The notes: generated by a model not told the origin, from the letters alone. DNA of 64,000 bases from Draconibacterium sp. (GCA_016705335.1 JADIYN010000015.1:29795-93794); one strand, 5' to 3'; shown: positions 28,961-39,168, counted from the stretch's first letter. Made by a program: numbers and translations.

Positions 28961-30267
28961 ATGAAACACTTTCACTCCTTTTCTGCTTAATGCTTGCAGT
29001 TTATTCTCCTTTTCCAAGTTGAGAATTACGATTTGTCAAATATAAATTGCCCAATATAAAAAGGCAACAACTGGATTTCAGCTTTCAATCCAGCGGACAG
29101 AATTCTTATCAAATTCTTTTATCAAAATTATCCGTGATACTATAAAATAGAGAATGGAGTTTCAGGAATTATAATTTGGGTTATTCGTTTTATCGGAATT
29201 CCAAAAGAATTCAATCTGATTATATGCCATATATGGGTATTATAATAAAACAAAAAGGAAATTAACTATTCAATCCAGGGATGATTCCTTTTAGAAATGA
29301 TTTATCGTTTAATTACGATTTAAATACTTTTCACCTACAAATTGGTTTGTTACAACAGTTCCCGGTTTGACATTAACATTAATAATTACAAAAACAATCA
29401 AATTATGATTGGAAGGACTTATCACAAGTAGTTATATTGAATAGGTGGTGGCAAGGGCCGTATTGAACAAGTTCAGGATTTTCGTCATGCAATATTGCTG
29501 ATCAGGAATTTGACAAACGAGGCGTATCAAAACGAAATGTTTCAGAAGCGGAAATGGTTGAATTTTCAACTTTGATTTCTCAATTAAAAAACAAGCGTTT
29601 TTTTGATTCCCGGAAACAAAAGGAGGCAGAATTAGTTGCCCTGGATTCGTTTTTAGTTAACAAAGGAATTGTTGATGAAAAAAGTATTAAATATTTCACC
29701 GGATTGGAAGATATCTGGGTTTTTGGCGGTTTGCAGATAAGAGAAAGCGGTAAACAGGTTTTGTTTTCAATTACCTGGTTATATTTTGGCAAAGTATTTG
29801 ATGACAGGAAAACAACATTAACGAGACATATTGATTCAATACAGACTTTCATACATTTCAAAAAATCCAATTTCGTTAAAATGGCAAGGCAATTATGATT
29901 TTAATTTTAGCCACGGGTATTTAGATCGACTTCAACAACAGAATATTAACGGGGTGGACAAAAGTTATGAAACCCGGGCTTATGCTAACGGGCAGGTTGG
30001 TTATTATCCGAAACAAGAACCTATTTTGATTTGAGTGGTATGTTAGCTCTTTTCAATTTAAGTGACGAAAATATCCTGGATAAGGAAAAATACTCGGCAG
30101 GGTTAAGAATTGTAACTTCGGGCTACTATTATATTTCAGAAAAACTCAGGTTTGGTTATTCTATCGGATTCGAAAGAAATAAATACGGTATATTTAATAA
30201 CGATGTTGAAAACACTTACTATAAAACATTTAACTACAACTTAAACCTGAATTACGCTATTTTCTGA
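28961..30267 (+). pseudogene. Broken gene for an exported surface or outer-membrane protein
   Basis: Starting at 28961 there is a signal-peptide-like stretch, then fragments in changing frames: about 29025-29150 (VENYDLSKYKLPNIKRQQLD region), 29554-29830, 29830-30030 and 30031-30267. The last piece ends in beta-strand-like repeats (YYYISEKLRFGYSIGFERN) and an aromatic C-terminus (NYAIF), as outer-membrane barrels do. At least six frame changes are needed. The family is not recognised. It may be a decayed gene or one with dense read errors; neighbouring dnaK and nagX are far cleaner, which favours real decay or locally poor coverage. Confidence 0.6.
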
Positions 30268-30452
30268 ATTCAAATCATTCTTAATCTATCTCAAATTCCT
30301 GCCTTTTTGTCACCGGATTTGACAACTATTTCCTGATTATTTCTAATTCCAGTGTCATATTTACGTCAGATTCATAAAAAATAGCGGTGGCACAGTCATT
30401 GCTATTTCACAACCGTTAAATTTTGAAACAATTAATATAATATAATCATATC

Positions 30453-32369
30453 ATGGGAAAAATAATTGGAATTGATTTAGGAACCACAAACTCTTGTGTT
30501 TCGGTAATGGAAGGCAACGAACCGGTTGTAATTCCTAACAGCGAAGGTAAACGTACAACACCTTCAATTGTTGCATTTATTGATAATGGCGAACGTAAAA
30601 TTGGTGATCCTGCCAAACGTCAGGCCATTACAAATCCAACAAAAACAGTATTCTCGATAAAAAGATTTATGGGGGAAACTTTTGACAAGGTTACAAAAGA
30701 AGTTGCACGGGTTCCGTATAAAGTAGTAAAAGGTGATAACAATACGCCACGCGTTCAGATCGACGACAGGAAATATTCACCTCAGGAAATTTCGGCAATG
30801 GTTCTTCAGAAAATGAAGAAAACCGCCGAAGATTATTTGGGACAGGAAGTAACAGAGGCTGTAATTACAGTGCCGGCATATTTTAGCGATTCGCAACGTC
30901 AGGCAACCAAGGAAGCCGGAGAAATTGCAGGTTTGAAAGTGCGAAGGATCATAAACGAACCAACAGCTGCAGCACTTGCTTATGGTTTGGATAAAATGCA
31001 CAAAGACATGAAAATCGCAGTATTTGACCTTGGTGGCGGTACTTTCGATATTTCAATTCTTGAACTTGGTGATGGTGTTTTCGAAGTAAAATCAACCGAT
31101 GGCGATACTCACCTTGGCGGTGATGATTTCGACCAGGTAATTATTGACTGGCTGGCAGATGAGTTTAAAAAAGACGAAGGCGTTGATTTGAAAAGAGATC
31201 CGATGGCTTTGCAACGTTTGAAAGAAGCTGCTGAAAAAGCAAAAATCGAGCTTTCAAGTTCATCGCAAACCGAAATAAATTTGCCTTACATTATGCCGGT
31301 TGACGGTATTCCAAAACATCTTGTTAAAACTTTAACACGTGCAAAATTCGAACAACTGGCTGATAAATTAATTAACGCTACAATAGAACCTTGCACGAAA
31401 GCATTAAAAAACTCAGGCTTTTCGGCAAGCGAAATCGACGAAGTGATTTTGGTTGGCGGATCAACACGTATTCCTGCCGTTCAGGAAAAAGTTGAAAAAT
31501 TCTTCGGAAAAACACCGTCAAAGGGCGTCAATCCTGACGAAGTAGTTGCTGTTGGCGCTGCTATTCAGGGTGGGGTTTTAACCGGTGAAGTTAAAGATGT
31601 TTTGTTGTTGGATGTTACACCACTTTCACTTGGTATTGAAACCATGGGCGGTGTAATGACCCGTTTGATTGAGTCGAACACAACTATTCCTACAAAAAAA
31701 TCAGAAACTTTTACAACTGCTTCTGACAATCAACCTTCGGTTGAAATCCATGTTTTACAGGGAGAACGACCAATCGCAAACGGAAACAAAACAATTGGCA
31801 GATTCCATTTGGACGGTCTGCCACCAGCACCACGTGGTGTTCCTCAAATTGAAGTAACTTTTGATATTGATGCCAACGGTATTCTGCATGTTCATGCCAA
31901 AGATAAAGCAACCGGCAAATCGCAGTCAATTCGTATTGAAGCTTCATCCGGTTTATCTGATGATGAAATCAAACGCATGAAACATGAAGCAGAAGCCAAT
32001 GCAGAGGCTGACAAACAGGCAAAGGAAATGGCTGATAAAATTAATCAGGCTGACAGTTTGATATTCCAGACTGAAAAACAACTTAAAGAGTTTGGAGATA
32101 AAATTCCTGCCGATAAAAAACAGCCAATTGAAGATGCATTGAAAAAGCTGAAAGATGCACACGCCAGCAAAGATTTGGCTGCAATTGACGCAGCAATGAA
32201 TGAGTTGAACACAGTATTCCAGGCGGCATCGCAGGAAATGTACAACGCTTCACAAGCACAGGGTGGTCCAACTGCCGATGCAGGACAAGGCGCACAAGGC
32301 GGTGGTTCGCAAGGCCAGCCTAAAAACGACGGAGAAGTTACAGATGTTGACTTTGAAGAAGTAAAGTAA
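30453..32369 (+). CDS. dnaK: Molecular chaperone DnaK (Hsp70)
   Basis: ATP-dependent Hsp70 chaperone, 638 residues, intact. Nucleotide-binding domain motifs: GIDLGTTNSCVSVMEG (start), AVFDLGGGTFDISILE (about 190) and EVILVGGSTRIPAVQ (about 330). The substrate-binding domain begins after the DVLLLDVTPLSLGIET linker (about 385); the helical lid ends in a Gln/Gly-rich tail and the conserved DVDFEEVK. It stands alone, without grpE or dnaJ next to it, as is usual in Bacteroidota. A terminator follows. No CIRCE element was seen upstream. Confidence 0.99.
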   Translation: MGKIIGIDLGTTNSCVSVMEGNEPVVIPNSEGKRTTPSIVAFIDNGERKIGDPAKRQAITNPTKTVFSIKRFMGETFDKVTKEVARVPYKVVKGDNNTPRVQIDDRKYSPQEISAMVLQKMKKTAEDYLGQEVTEAVITVPAYFSDSQRQATKEAGEIAGLKVRRIINEPTAAALAYGLDKMHKDMKIAVFDLGGGTFDISILELGDGVFEVKSTDGDTHLGGDDFDQVIIDWLADEFKKDEGVDLKRDPMALQRLKEAAEKAKIELSSSSQTEINLPYIMPVDGIPKHLVKTLTRAKFEQLADKLINATIEPCTKALKNSGFSASEIDEVILVGGSTRIPAVQEKVEKFFGKTPSKGVNPDEVVAVGAAIQGGVLTGEVKDVLLLDVTPLSLGIETMGGVMTRLIESNTTIPTKKSETFTTASDNQPSVEIHVLQGERPIANGNKTIGRFHLDGLPPAPRGVPQIEVTFDIDANGILHVHAKDKATGKSQSIRIEASSGLSDDEIKRMKHEAEANAEADKQAKEMADKINQADSLIFQTEKQLKEFGDKIPADKKQPIEDALKKLKDAHASKDLAAIDAAMNELNTVFQAASQEMYNASQAQGGPTADAGQGAQGGGSQGQPKNDGEVTDVDFEEVK

Positions 32370-32425
32370 ACTAATATATAATCACACTGAGATTTAAAAT
32401 CAGGGTGAATCAATTAAAACAAAAT

Positions 32426-32455
32426 CCTTTCCGTTGAAAAATGGAAAGGCTTTTT
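32426..32455 (+). terminator. Rho-independent terminator after dnaK
   Basis: Stem CCTTTCC (32426-32432) / GGAAAGG (32443-32449), ten-base loop, then CTTTTT. Confidence 0.75.
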
Positions 32456-32592
32456 AATTTCAACTCAATGAAACTGTTTATTTTTCTAAGTTGAAATAAA
32501 TATAAAATCATTGAATTTGTGTGTTGAAACGTGACATAAACTTTAAACCACTATTATTGTTCTAAAATAATTACGGTAAAAATAGTAAGGCA

Positions 32593-32952
32593 ATGAATGA
32601 ATATGAAGAATCACGCAGGGCGTTTTTAGCAAAATTAGGACTGACAGTTGGCACAACAATCGCAGTATCAACAAAACTTTCAGCAACGGTTTTGAACAGC
32701 AAAACAGAGTTTCCATTAAAGGCTGACCAACAGGAATTTATGGAACTTTACGAAAAATGGATGGATAAATTTATCCCTGCAGTTAAAGCGCAACGCGAAA
32801 ATCAGGAAGATAAGATTGCAAAAGCCACAATTGTTGAATTAAGTGAAGAAGTTGACAACAGGCGTTCGCAACTGATTGAATACATGAAAGACGATAATTT
32901 TGCCCGTTATTATATGACAGCTACCGAAAGGTTAACAAAGGAAATCTATTAA
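32593..32952 (+). CDS. Small protein with a twin-arginine signal, function unknown
   Basis: A 119-residue protein with a Tat-type signal (ESRRAFLAKLGLTVG, residues 6-20) followed by a weakly hydrophobic stretch ending near residue 32. The rest (about 40-119) is helical and charged, with LYEKWMDKFIPAVKAQRENQ and RSQLIEYMKDDNFARYY. No cofactor motif is visible. Tat export of such a small helical protein suggests it travels with, or helps, a folded redox partner, but no such partner is adjacent except the sugar dehydrogenase 100 bases downstream, which has a Sec signal. I do not recognise the family. Confidence 0.7.
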   Translation: MNEYEESRRAFLAKLGLTVGTTIAVSTKLSATVLNSKTEFPLKADQQEFMELYEKWMDKFIPAVKAQRENQEDKIAKATIVELSEEVDNRRSQLIEYMKDDNFARYYMTATERLTKEIY

Positions 32953-33052
32953 AGGAAAAAATCCGGTCGGAATTGATACCTTGTTGGGAACAATCGTTGC
33001 TGTTTCACGGTTATAATAATTGTATTTAGCCGGAACAAAAAACAATTTTGCC

Positions 33053-34426
33053 ATGAAAACGATTGTCATCTTAGTTACACTGATTGCGTTGCTTATCAAA
33101 ACTGCAAACGCACAAACTGAATTTCATACAAAAACAATTGCTGCCAACCTCGACACTCCCTGGGAAATTCTTTGGGGACCTGATAATTTTATCTGGTTTA
33201 CTGAACGCTCGGGCAAAATCAGCAGAGTTAACCCGGACACAGGCGAAGTTTTTGAAGTTATTCAAATTGCCGATGCCAGGGAAGTTGGTGAAGGCGGACT
33301 TCTCGGAATGGTAACCGATCCCGATTTTTTAACAAACAACTATTTTTATGTTGCCTATAATTTTTATGCAGCAGGAAATAACTACCGTGAAAAAATTGTG
33401 CGTTACACATTTAATCCGGCAACCGGGAAAGCTGACAGTCCGTTGGTTTTATTAAACACAATTTCAGGTGCAAACAACCACAATGGTTGCAGGTTGATAA
33501 TTTCGCACGATAAAAAATTAATTTTTACAACCGGCGATTCGCAAGACACAAGCAATTCGCAGAACATAAATAGTTTAAATGGAAAAACGCTCAGGATAAA
33601 TCTCGACGGATCAGTGCCGGAAGACAATCCACTGCCGGGAAGTCCGGTCTGGACCTGGGGCCACAGAAACCCGCAAGGCTTGGCTTTTTCACCTGACAGT
33701 ACGATATTATACAGCAGCGAACACGGCCCAAACAGTAACGACGAGATAAATATTATCCAAAAAGGACGGAATTACGGCTGGCCGGCAGTTGAAGGATTTT
33801 GCAATACTTCAAATGAAATTACTTTTTGTAATGACAGCAATGTTGTGGAACCTATTTTTGCCTGGACACCAACTTTGGCAGTTGCCGGTATAGATTTTTA
33901 TAATTCAGATTTAATTCCTGAATGGAAAAACAGCCTTTTGGTTACGTCGCTAAAAGCCAGCCGGATTACTCAATTACTTTTAAACGAAAGTGGAACAGAA
34001 GTATTGAATACGAAGGATTTTTTCGCAGGTACTTTTGGCCGGCTGCGCGATATTTGTATTTCGCCTGAAGGAAAAGTTTATATTGCTGTGAGCAACCGCG
34101 ATGGCAGAGGAAATCCTAAAACTGACGACGATAAAATAGTAGAAATCTCACCAATTACATCATCTGTCGATGAAACCCGCAATGATAAATTTGTGAATAT
34201 TACACCAAATCCAGCCGGTAATTTTGTCAATATCAGTTTTTCTAAACTCACGCAAACTGAAATTGTGTATTCACTTTATAATGTAAATGGTCAGGTTTTA
34301 AAAACCGGAGTTCTTGAAGAGGGTTCAACTAAGCTTGATTTGCCCTTGAATTTTGAGGGATTAGCTTTCTTGAAACTTAATGCTGACAATCAGGTTTATA
34401 TGAAGAAAATATTGATTAAAAGGTAA
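33053..34426 (+). CDS. Secreted glucose/sorbosone dehydrogenase-like protein with T9SS sorting domain
   Basis: PQQ-type six-bladed beta-propeller enzyme (GSDH family), 457 residues from the ATG at 33053. Signal peptide (1-18, ending ANAQ), then propeller segments DTPWEILWGPDNFIWFTER, GGLLGMVTDPDF, GANNHNGCRLI, WGHRNPQGLAF and SSEHGPNSNDEINII. The last 80 residues form a type IX secretion C-terminal domain (ITPNPAGNFVNISF ... GLAFLKLNADNQVYMKKILI), so it should be exported across the outer membrane and anchored or released there. It likely oxidises sugars extracellularly; cofactor and substrate are inferred from family. Intact. Confidence 0.92.
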   Translation: MKTIVILVTLIALLIKTANAQTEFHTKTIAANLDTPWEILWGPDNFIWFTERSGKISRVNPDTGEVFEVIQIADAREVGEGGLLGMVTDPDFLTNNYFYVAYNFYAAGNNYREKIVRYTFNPATGKADSPLVLLNTISGANNHNGCRLIISHDKKLIFTTGDSQDTSNSQNINSLNGKTLRINLDGSVPEDNPLPGSPVWTWGHRNPQGLAFSPDSTILYSSEHGPNSNDEINIIQKGRNYGWPAVEGFCNTSNEITFCNDSNVVEPIFAWTPTLAVAGIDFYNSDLIPEWKNSLLVTSLKASRITQLLLNESGTEVLNTKDFFAGTFGRLRDICISPEGKVYIAVSNRDGRGNPKTDDDKIVEISPITSSVDETRNDKFVNITPNPAGNFVNISFSKLTQTEIVYSLYNVNGQVLKTGVLEEGSTKLDLPLNFEGLAFLKLNADNQVYMKKILIKR

Positions 34427-34440
34427 AATTCAGCATGAAA

Positions 34441-34477
34441 AAACAGGCCAACTATTATTGAAATAATTGGCCTGTTT
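34441..34477. terminator. Bidirectional terminator
   Basis: Perfect 11-base stem AAACAGGCCAA (34441-34451) / TTGGCCTGTTT (34467-34477), flanked by A on the left and T on the right, between convergent genes. Confidence 0.85.
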
Positions 34478-34498
34478 AAAGTTCCGAAAATGAATAGT

Positions 34499-35323
34499 TT
34501 ACTTGTTTTCCTTTTCTGTTTTTTCCTCTACTTCCACTTCAATCTGTTTTTCTTTGCCCTCTTTCTTTTCCTTGATTTTTATCACTTTCCCGTCGTCGGT
34601 AACAAAAGTTGCATTCCCTTTTTCTCCTTTTAGCTCGATTAATTCATCGTCTTCAAAAATCTGAGTGTTGCCATCGTCAGATTTTATAACCCTGATTGTT
34701 TTCTTTCCACCGGGTGCATTACTGTGCCAAAATACATTTTCTCCATTATTTCCATCGAAAATCATGTGCTCTTCTTCATTTTCGTCAACCTGTTTTCGCA
34801 CAATTGTAATTTTCTCAGTTCCGTTTTTAAGTATTTTTTTGTCATACGAAATAATTCCGGGATCACTCAAGTCGATAACATTTTTGTTTTTGTTATTTCT
34901 AAACATCATAACATGAGGAGCGTGCGGAGGAAATGGTGCATCCGGCGCCATGGGCGGCATTATAATGTGTTCGCCTCCTTTGTCCGATTTCATAATAAAA
35001 ATGTTCCCTTCTCCATCATCATCAATTTTATATTCAAAATTCATGTCGGTTTTTGTGCATGTCACTCATATCAAAATCCTCTTTCGTAATCCATTTTAAA
35101 TCATTTCCACCGATGGTGTCGCCCTGCCATACGAATTCTTTGTTATCGTGAATTACTGTATCCAGTTCTGTTTTTTACCGTTATCGTCAATTTTCACCAT
35201 TTTAATGTGTTTCTCTGTCTTTTTCCCCCGCGGCGGATCCTGTGGATTTTCCCTGATTGAAAAAGAGGAAAGTAAAATGCCTGAAAAAACCGACAAAAGG
35301 ATAATTGAAAAAATGCGTTTCAT
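34499..35323 (-). CDS. Unknown secreted, highly charged protein divergent from the histidine kinase; one frameshift
   Basis: Starts at 35323 with a signal-like N-terminus (MKRIFSIILLSVFSGILLSS) and continues, after a frame change near 35155, to 34499; total about 275 residues. The middle has a Pro/Met/His-rich stretch (IIMPPMAPDAPFPPHAPHV, near 34950) and then repeated short strands such as KKTIRVIKSDDGNTQIFED; the C-terminus is lysine/glutamate-rich. No family is recognised. It is divergent from a sensor kinase across 140 bases, with a -7 box on each strand, so shared control or a role as ligand or accessory of the sensor is plausible but unproven. Confidence 0.7.
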
Positions 35324-35356
35324 AATTACTCGTTTTAATTTGTTTTTATTCTGCAA

Positions 35357-35364
35357 CAAATATA
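35357..35364 (-). promoter_or_regulatory. -7 promoter box of the unknown secreted protein
   Basis: Plus-strand CAAATATA, complement of TATATTTG, exact TANNTTTG match, 33 bases before the start at 35323. Confidence 0.55.
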
Positions 35365-35451
35365 CTTTAACTTCAATCTACCAATCAGTTAAAGCCTGGT
35401 TAAAACCTGTTAAGGAAAAGTTAAAATCAAAACAGTAAACCTATAAAAGTC

Positions 35452-35459
35452 TATATTTG
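35452..35459 (+). promoter_or_regulatory. -7 promoter box (TATATTTG) of the sensor kinase
   Basis: Exact TANNTTTG match ending only four bases before the ATG at 35464. If used, the transcript would be leaderless or nearly so. Confidence 0.5.
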
Positions 35460-35463
35460 AGGC

Positions 35464-37185
35464 ATGAACAAAAAGTTTTTTACAGGGATCATTATTTTGA
35501 TGGGAGTTTCAATTCTCGGGATCATTGCCGTGCAACTGGTTTGGATGAACAATGCCATTCAGGTTAAAAATGAATTGTTCAACAGATCGGTGAACGAAGC
35601 GTTAAACAATACGGTTAACAAATTGGAAGATTTGCACAATTTCAGGATAGTAAACCACATGATTTTCGATCTTGATTCGTTGCACTGGACAAATGAAACA
35701 GGAGAAGAATTTGAAAGTGTTGCTCCACCGCCTCCTCCTGTTTTCTACAACAATTCAACACCAAAACCACCTGATCCTGTGCGTGTAATCCGACAAAGAA
35801 AACCTGGCGACAAAAATACACGGATTGAAATAAAAGTTGATGGAAGCATGCATAAGAAAGGAGCTTTCAGTTATCAAATCGAAACAAATACAGAAACGGA
35901 TAACGAGGATATTAGTATTGAAGATATCCAAAATTCAGGGAATGCTGTAATTATAGTAAATTCCGACACAATCATTTCCAACATCGATTCGCTTTACAAA
36001 ATCAGTCGGATTAAGATCGATTCGATGTTAACCACACTTGACACAATCGGAATTCTTCAATCCGAGATTTCAAAACGGGCACAACAAAAAGGCACACAGT
36101 TGAAACGAATGGCCGACCAGGCAATCAGTGAATTTGAAACCTGGGACGTACGCAAAATTGATGAAGAACAACTTCAGCAGGTTTTGGGAGAAGAGCTGGT
36201 TAACAGGGATATTCCAATCCCATTTGAATATGCAATTATACAGGACAGCTCTTTTATAAACGAGAACCCGGTTACTGATTCATTAAAATTAAGTGAAACT
36301 GAATACAGGGTAAAATTGTACCCCAACGATATTTTTCAGAAGAATATGCAACTTGCATTGTTTTTTCCGGGACGCGAAAGTTTTGTTTACCGCTCGTTGA
36401 ATTGGCTGTTATTGTCGTCGTTCCTGTTTTCACTAATCATTTTGCTGACATTTGGATTGAGCGTTTTTTATATTCTCAGACAAAAGAAAATATCGGAAAT
36501 GAAGTCGGATTTTATTAATAACATGACCCACGAATTTAAAACACCAATTGCCACAATCTCGGTTGCCACCGATTCAATCACAAACCCGAAAGTGTTAAAC
36601 GATCCTGAACGAATTCGTTATTTTGCAGGAATGATAAAAAAGGAAAATATGCGCATGAACCGGCAAGTAGAAGATATTCTTACGATTGCACGTCTCGATC
36701 AAAAAGATTTTGAATTTAAATGGGAAGCAATTGATGTGCATGAGTTAATTGAAGATGCCATTCAGGGAATAAAAATTCAGATTGAAAAGCGAAGCGGGGA
36801 AATAATAACCGATTTGGCAGCAAAAAATGCAGTAGTTACAACTGATAAAATCCATTGCACAAACGTTATTTACAACCTGCTCGACAACGCAAATAAGTAT
36901 TCTGCTGAAAATCCGCAAATAAAAATTTCAACAACAAATAGAAATAATGGGATTTTAATTTCAATTGAAGACAAGGGAATTGGGATGACAAAAGCTGTAC
37001 AAGGCAAGATTTTTGAAAGGTTTTACCGTCAAACCAGCGGAAATATTCACAATGTAAAAGGTTTTGGACTGGGGTTGAACTATGTAAAGGCAGTTTTGGA
37101 AGCCAATCATGGTACGATTACAGTGCAAAGCGAACCCGGAAAAGGAAGCAGGTTTGACGTATTTTTGCCGTTTGTGAGAGAATAG
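35464..37185 (+). CDS. Membrane sensor histidine kinase
   Basis: Two-component sensor of 573 residues. Helix 1 (about 5-27), a large periplasmic region (about 28-312) containing a proline-rich patch (VAPPPPPVFYNNSTPKPPDP), helix 2 (about 314-340), then the HisKA domain with phospho-acceptor His356 in NNMTHEFKTPIAT, and the HATPase domain with N box (NVIYNLLDNANKYS), G1 (IEDKGIGM), F and G2 (GFGLGLNYV). The periplasmic domain matches no named sensor fold I know. The response regulator follows after 137 bases. Intact; the start is supported by the family N-terminus, despite the very close promoter box. Confidence 0.95.
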   Translation: MNKKFFTGIIILMGVSILGIIAVQLVWMNNAIQVKNELFNRSVNEALNNTVNKLEDLHNFRIVNHMIFDLDSLHWTNETGEEFESVAPPPPPVFYNNSTPKPPDPVRVIRQRKPGDKNTRIEIKVDGSMHKKGAFSYQIETNTETDNEDISIEDIQNSGNAVIIVNSDTIISNIDSLYKISRIKIDSMLTTLDTIGILQSEISKRAQQKGTQLKRMADQAISEFETWDVRKIDEEQLQQVLGEELVNRDIPIPFEYAIIQDSSFINENPVTDSLKLSETEYRVKLYPNDIFQKNMQLALFFPGRESFVYRSLNWLLLSSFLFSLIILLTFGLSVFYILRQKKISEMKSDFINNMTHEFKTPIATISVATDSITNPKVLNDPERIRYFAGMIKKENMRMNRQVEDILTIARLDQKDFEFKWEAIDVHELIEDAIQGIKIQIEKRSGEIITDLAAKNAVVTTDKIHCTNVIYNLLDNANKYSAENPQIKISTTNRNNGILISIEDKGIGMTKAVQGKIFERFYRQTSGNIHNVKGFGLGLNYVKAVLEANHGTITVQSEPGKGSRFDVFLPFVRE

Positions 37186-37198
37186 AAGCCTCCCCGGC

Positions 37199-37215
37199 CC
37201 TCTCCAAAGGAGAGG
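37199..37215. repeat. Short perfect palindrome CCTCTCC-AAA-GGAGAGG
   Basis: Seven-base stem, three-base loop, in the gap between the kinase and regulator genes. It resembles the GC-rich palindromes dispersed in Bacteroidota intergenic DNA. No T run follows, so a terminator is unlikely. Confidence 0.5.
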
Positions 37216-37322
37216 AGTAGGAAAAAAAAAATAAGAAATAAAGAATTACAAATCAATAAAGAAATCATTAAAACTTAATTTCTTATTCGTTATTCGATAT
37301 TTTAGATTTTATTTAAAACTGA

Positions 37323-38015
37323 ATGAAAAACAACTATCACATATTTCTCCTTGAAGACGACCTCAGTTTTGGGGCGGTCTTAAAATCGTATCTCGAACTG
37401 AACGATTACAATGTTACCTGGGTTGACGATGGAAAACATGCACTCGACAAATTCAGGAACGGAAAATACCACATTTGTATTCTCGATGTAATGTTGCCAA
37501 ATATTGATGGATTTACAGTTGGCCGCGAAATCCGGAGCATTGACAAAGATATACCCATGGTTTTTTTAACTGCTAAAGCTTTAAAAGAAGATATTCTGAA
37601 AGGCTACAATGTTGGCGCCGACGATTATATTACAAAACCATTCGATACTGAAGTGCTGCTTTGCAAAATAAGTGCAATAATCAAAAGGCAAACTTCAGCT
37701 CCCGCAACTGATGAAGTTATTTTTACAGTTGGTTCGTACCGTTTTGATTCAAAACTGAGGCAAATTCAACGGGGTGAAACAGTGCAAAAACTTTCGCCAA
37801 AAGAAGCTGATTTGCTGAAATTGCTTTGTCAGAATCAAAACCAACTGCTGCCACGCGAAACTGCCTTGCGTAAAATATGGGGCGACGACGGTTATTTTAC
37901 AGCCCGCAGCATGGACGTTTTTGTTACCAAATTGCGCAAATTCCTGGCTGATGATCCAAATATCGAAATCAAAAATATTCATGGAAGTGGATTTTGGTTG
38001 GAGGTAAAGGACTAA
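37323..38015 (+). CDS. OmpR-family response regulator
   Basis: DNA-binding partner of the upstream kinase, 230 residues. Receiver domain (1-118) with the acidic pair LLEDDLSF, phospho-acceptor Asp55 in CILDVMLPNIDGF, and the conserved Lys in DDYITKPFDTEVL. The C-terminal winged helix (about 135-228) has LSPKEADLLKLLCQNQ and RSMDVFVTKLRKFL. It is most like RprY-type regulators of Bacteroidota. Target genes are unknown. Intact. Confidence 0.95.
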   Translation: MKNNYHIFLLEDDLSFGAVLKSYLELNDYNVTWVDDGKHALDKFRNGKYHICILDVMLPNIDGFTVGREIRSIDKDIPMVFLTAKALKEDILKGYNVGADDYITKPFDTEVLLCKISAIIKRQTSAPATDEVIFTVGSYRFDSKLRQIQRGETVQKLSPKEADLLKLLCQNQNQLLPRETALRKIWGDDGYFTARSMDVFVTKLRKFLADDPNIEIKNIHGSGFWLEVKD

Positions 38016-38184
38016 ACAATTTCTCATTGTAATAGGCACTTTGTTCAACCGGAAAAATATAGTTAAATCTTTAAAATTCTATTGTGCCCTATGTGCCTAT
38101 GTGGTTTCTGCAATTCAAACCATACAGAAAAACTATTTAAGGATTTTCTTTTTTTCTTTCTATTTTAGAGAAAAATTTAAACCA

Positions 38185-39089
38185 ATGAAACAATACAATT
38201 CTCGCCGCAATTTCATGAAATCGATGTTGGCAGTGCCATTTATTGCCTCCGGTTTTAATGATTATCCTTCAGAAATTCCTGCAGTTAGCAAAAAGTTTGG
38301 GCATAAATTGAAACTCAGTTTAAATCTTTACTCGTTCAATTCGCTTCTGATGGAAGGTAAAATCAATTTGTTTAATGTATTGGATTTTTGTGCTGAATAT
38401 AATTTCGATGCTATCGACCCAACCGGATATTATTTCCCGGGTTACCCGGAAGTTCCGACTGATGAATTTATGATGAAATTTAAAAAGCAGGCATTTTTAC
38501 TTGGTCTTGATATTAGTGGCACCGGTGTCCGTAATGATTTTGCCAATCCGGATGCAGCTGCACGAAAAGCCGATATTGAACTGATAAAAAAATGGGTTGA
38601 AGCTGCGCTAAATGGGAATCCCAAACCTCCGTATTTTTGCCGGAACTAACAAACACGAAGGTTTTACGCGCGACAAGGTTTTTGAATGGATGGCACGCGA
38701 TATTAAAGAGTGCTGCGAATACGGAAAGAAATTCGGGGTGATCATCGCCATTCAAAACCACAACGATTTTCTGAAAACAGCCTGCTGATGTTGATAAAAT
38801 ATTCGGGATGGTTGATTCAGATTGGTTGGGATTGAACCTTGATATTGGAAGTTACCGTTTGGAAAATCCTTACGAAGCAATTCAGCTTAACTTGAAATAC
38901 GCAATTACTTGGCAAATCAAGGAAAATGTTTGGATTGACGGAAAGGAAGTACCAACTGATTTTCCGAAGCTTTTCAAAATAATAAAAGATGGCGGCTACC
39001 GCGGCTATTTACCGCTGGAAACTTTAGGCGCCGGCGATCCTTATCTGAAAGTGCCGGTACTTTTGGAAAATGTGAGGAAAGCATTGTAA
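38185..39089 (+). CDS. Tat-exported sugar phosphate isomerase/epimerase-like TIM-barrel protein, frameshifted
   Basis: Xylose-isomerase-like TIM-barrel family member of about 300 residues. The ATG at 38185 begins a Tat signal (YNSRRNFMKSMLAVPF), followed by KLSLNLYSFNSLL, DFCAEYNFDAIDPTGYYFPGYP and, in other frames, RIFAGTNKHEG, IAIQNHNDFL and LGLNLDIGSYR with the Glu of YLPLETLGAGDP. Breaks lie near 38613 (two A lost from an A5 run) and near 38785. Substrate unknown; exported members are common beside sugar-use genes in Bacteroidota. Probably intact in the organism. Confidence 0.83.
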
Positions 39090-39168
39090 TTTTCCGGTTC
39101 TAAACAAAAACATAAAAACATCTAAACCATCGAACCATATTAACCAAAAATCTGAAAACCACTATCGA

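Noticed and set aside
37199..37215. Terminator between the histidine kinase and the response regulator
   Set aside because: The palindrome lacks a following T run, and the two genes clearly form a pair; it is listed as a repeat instead.
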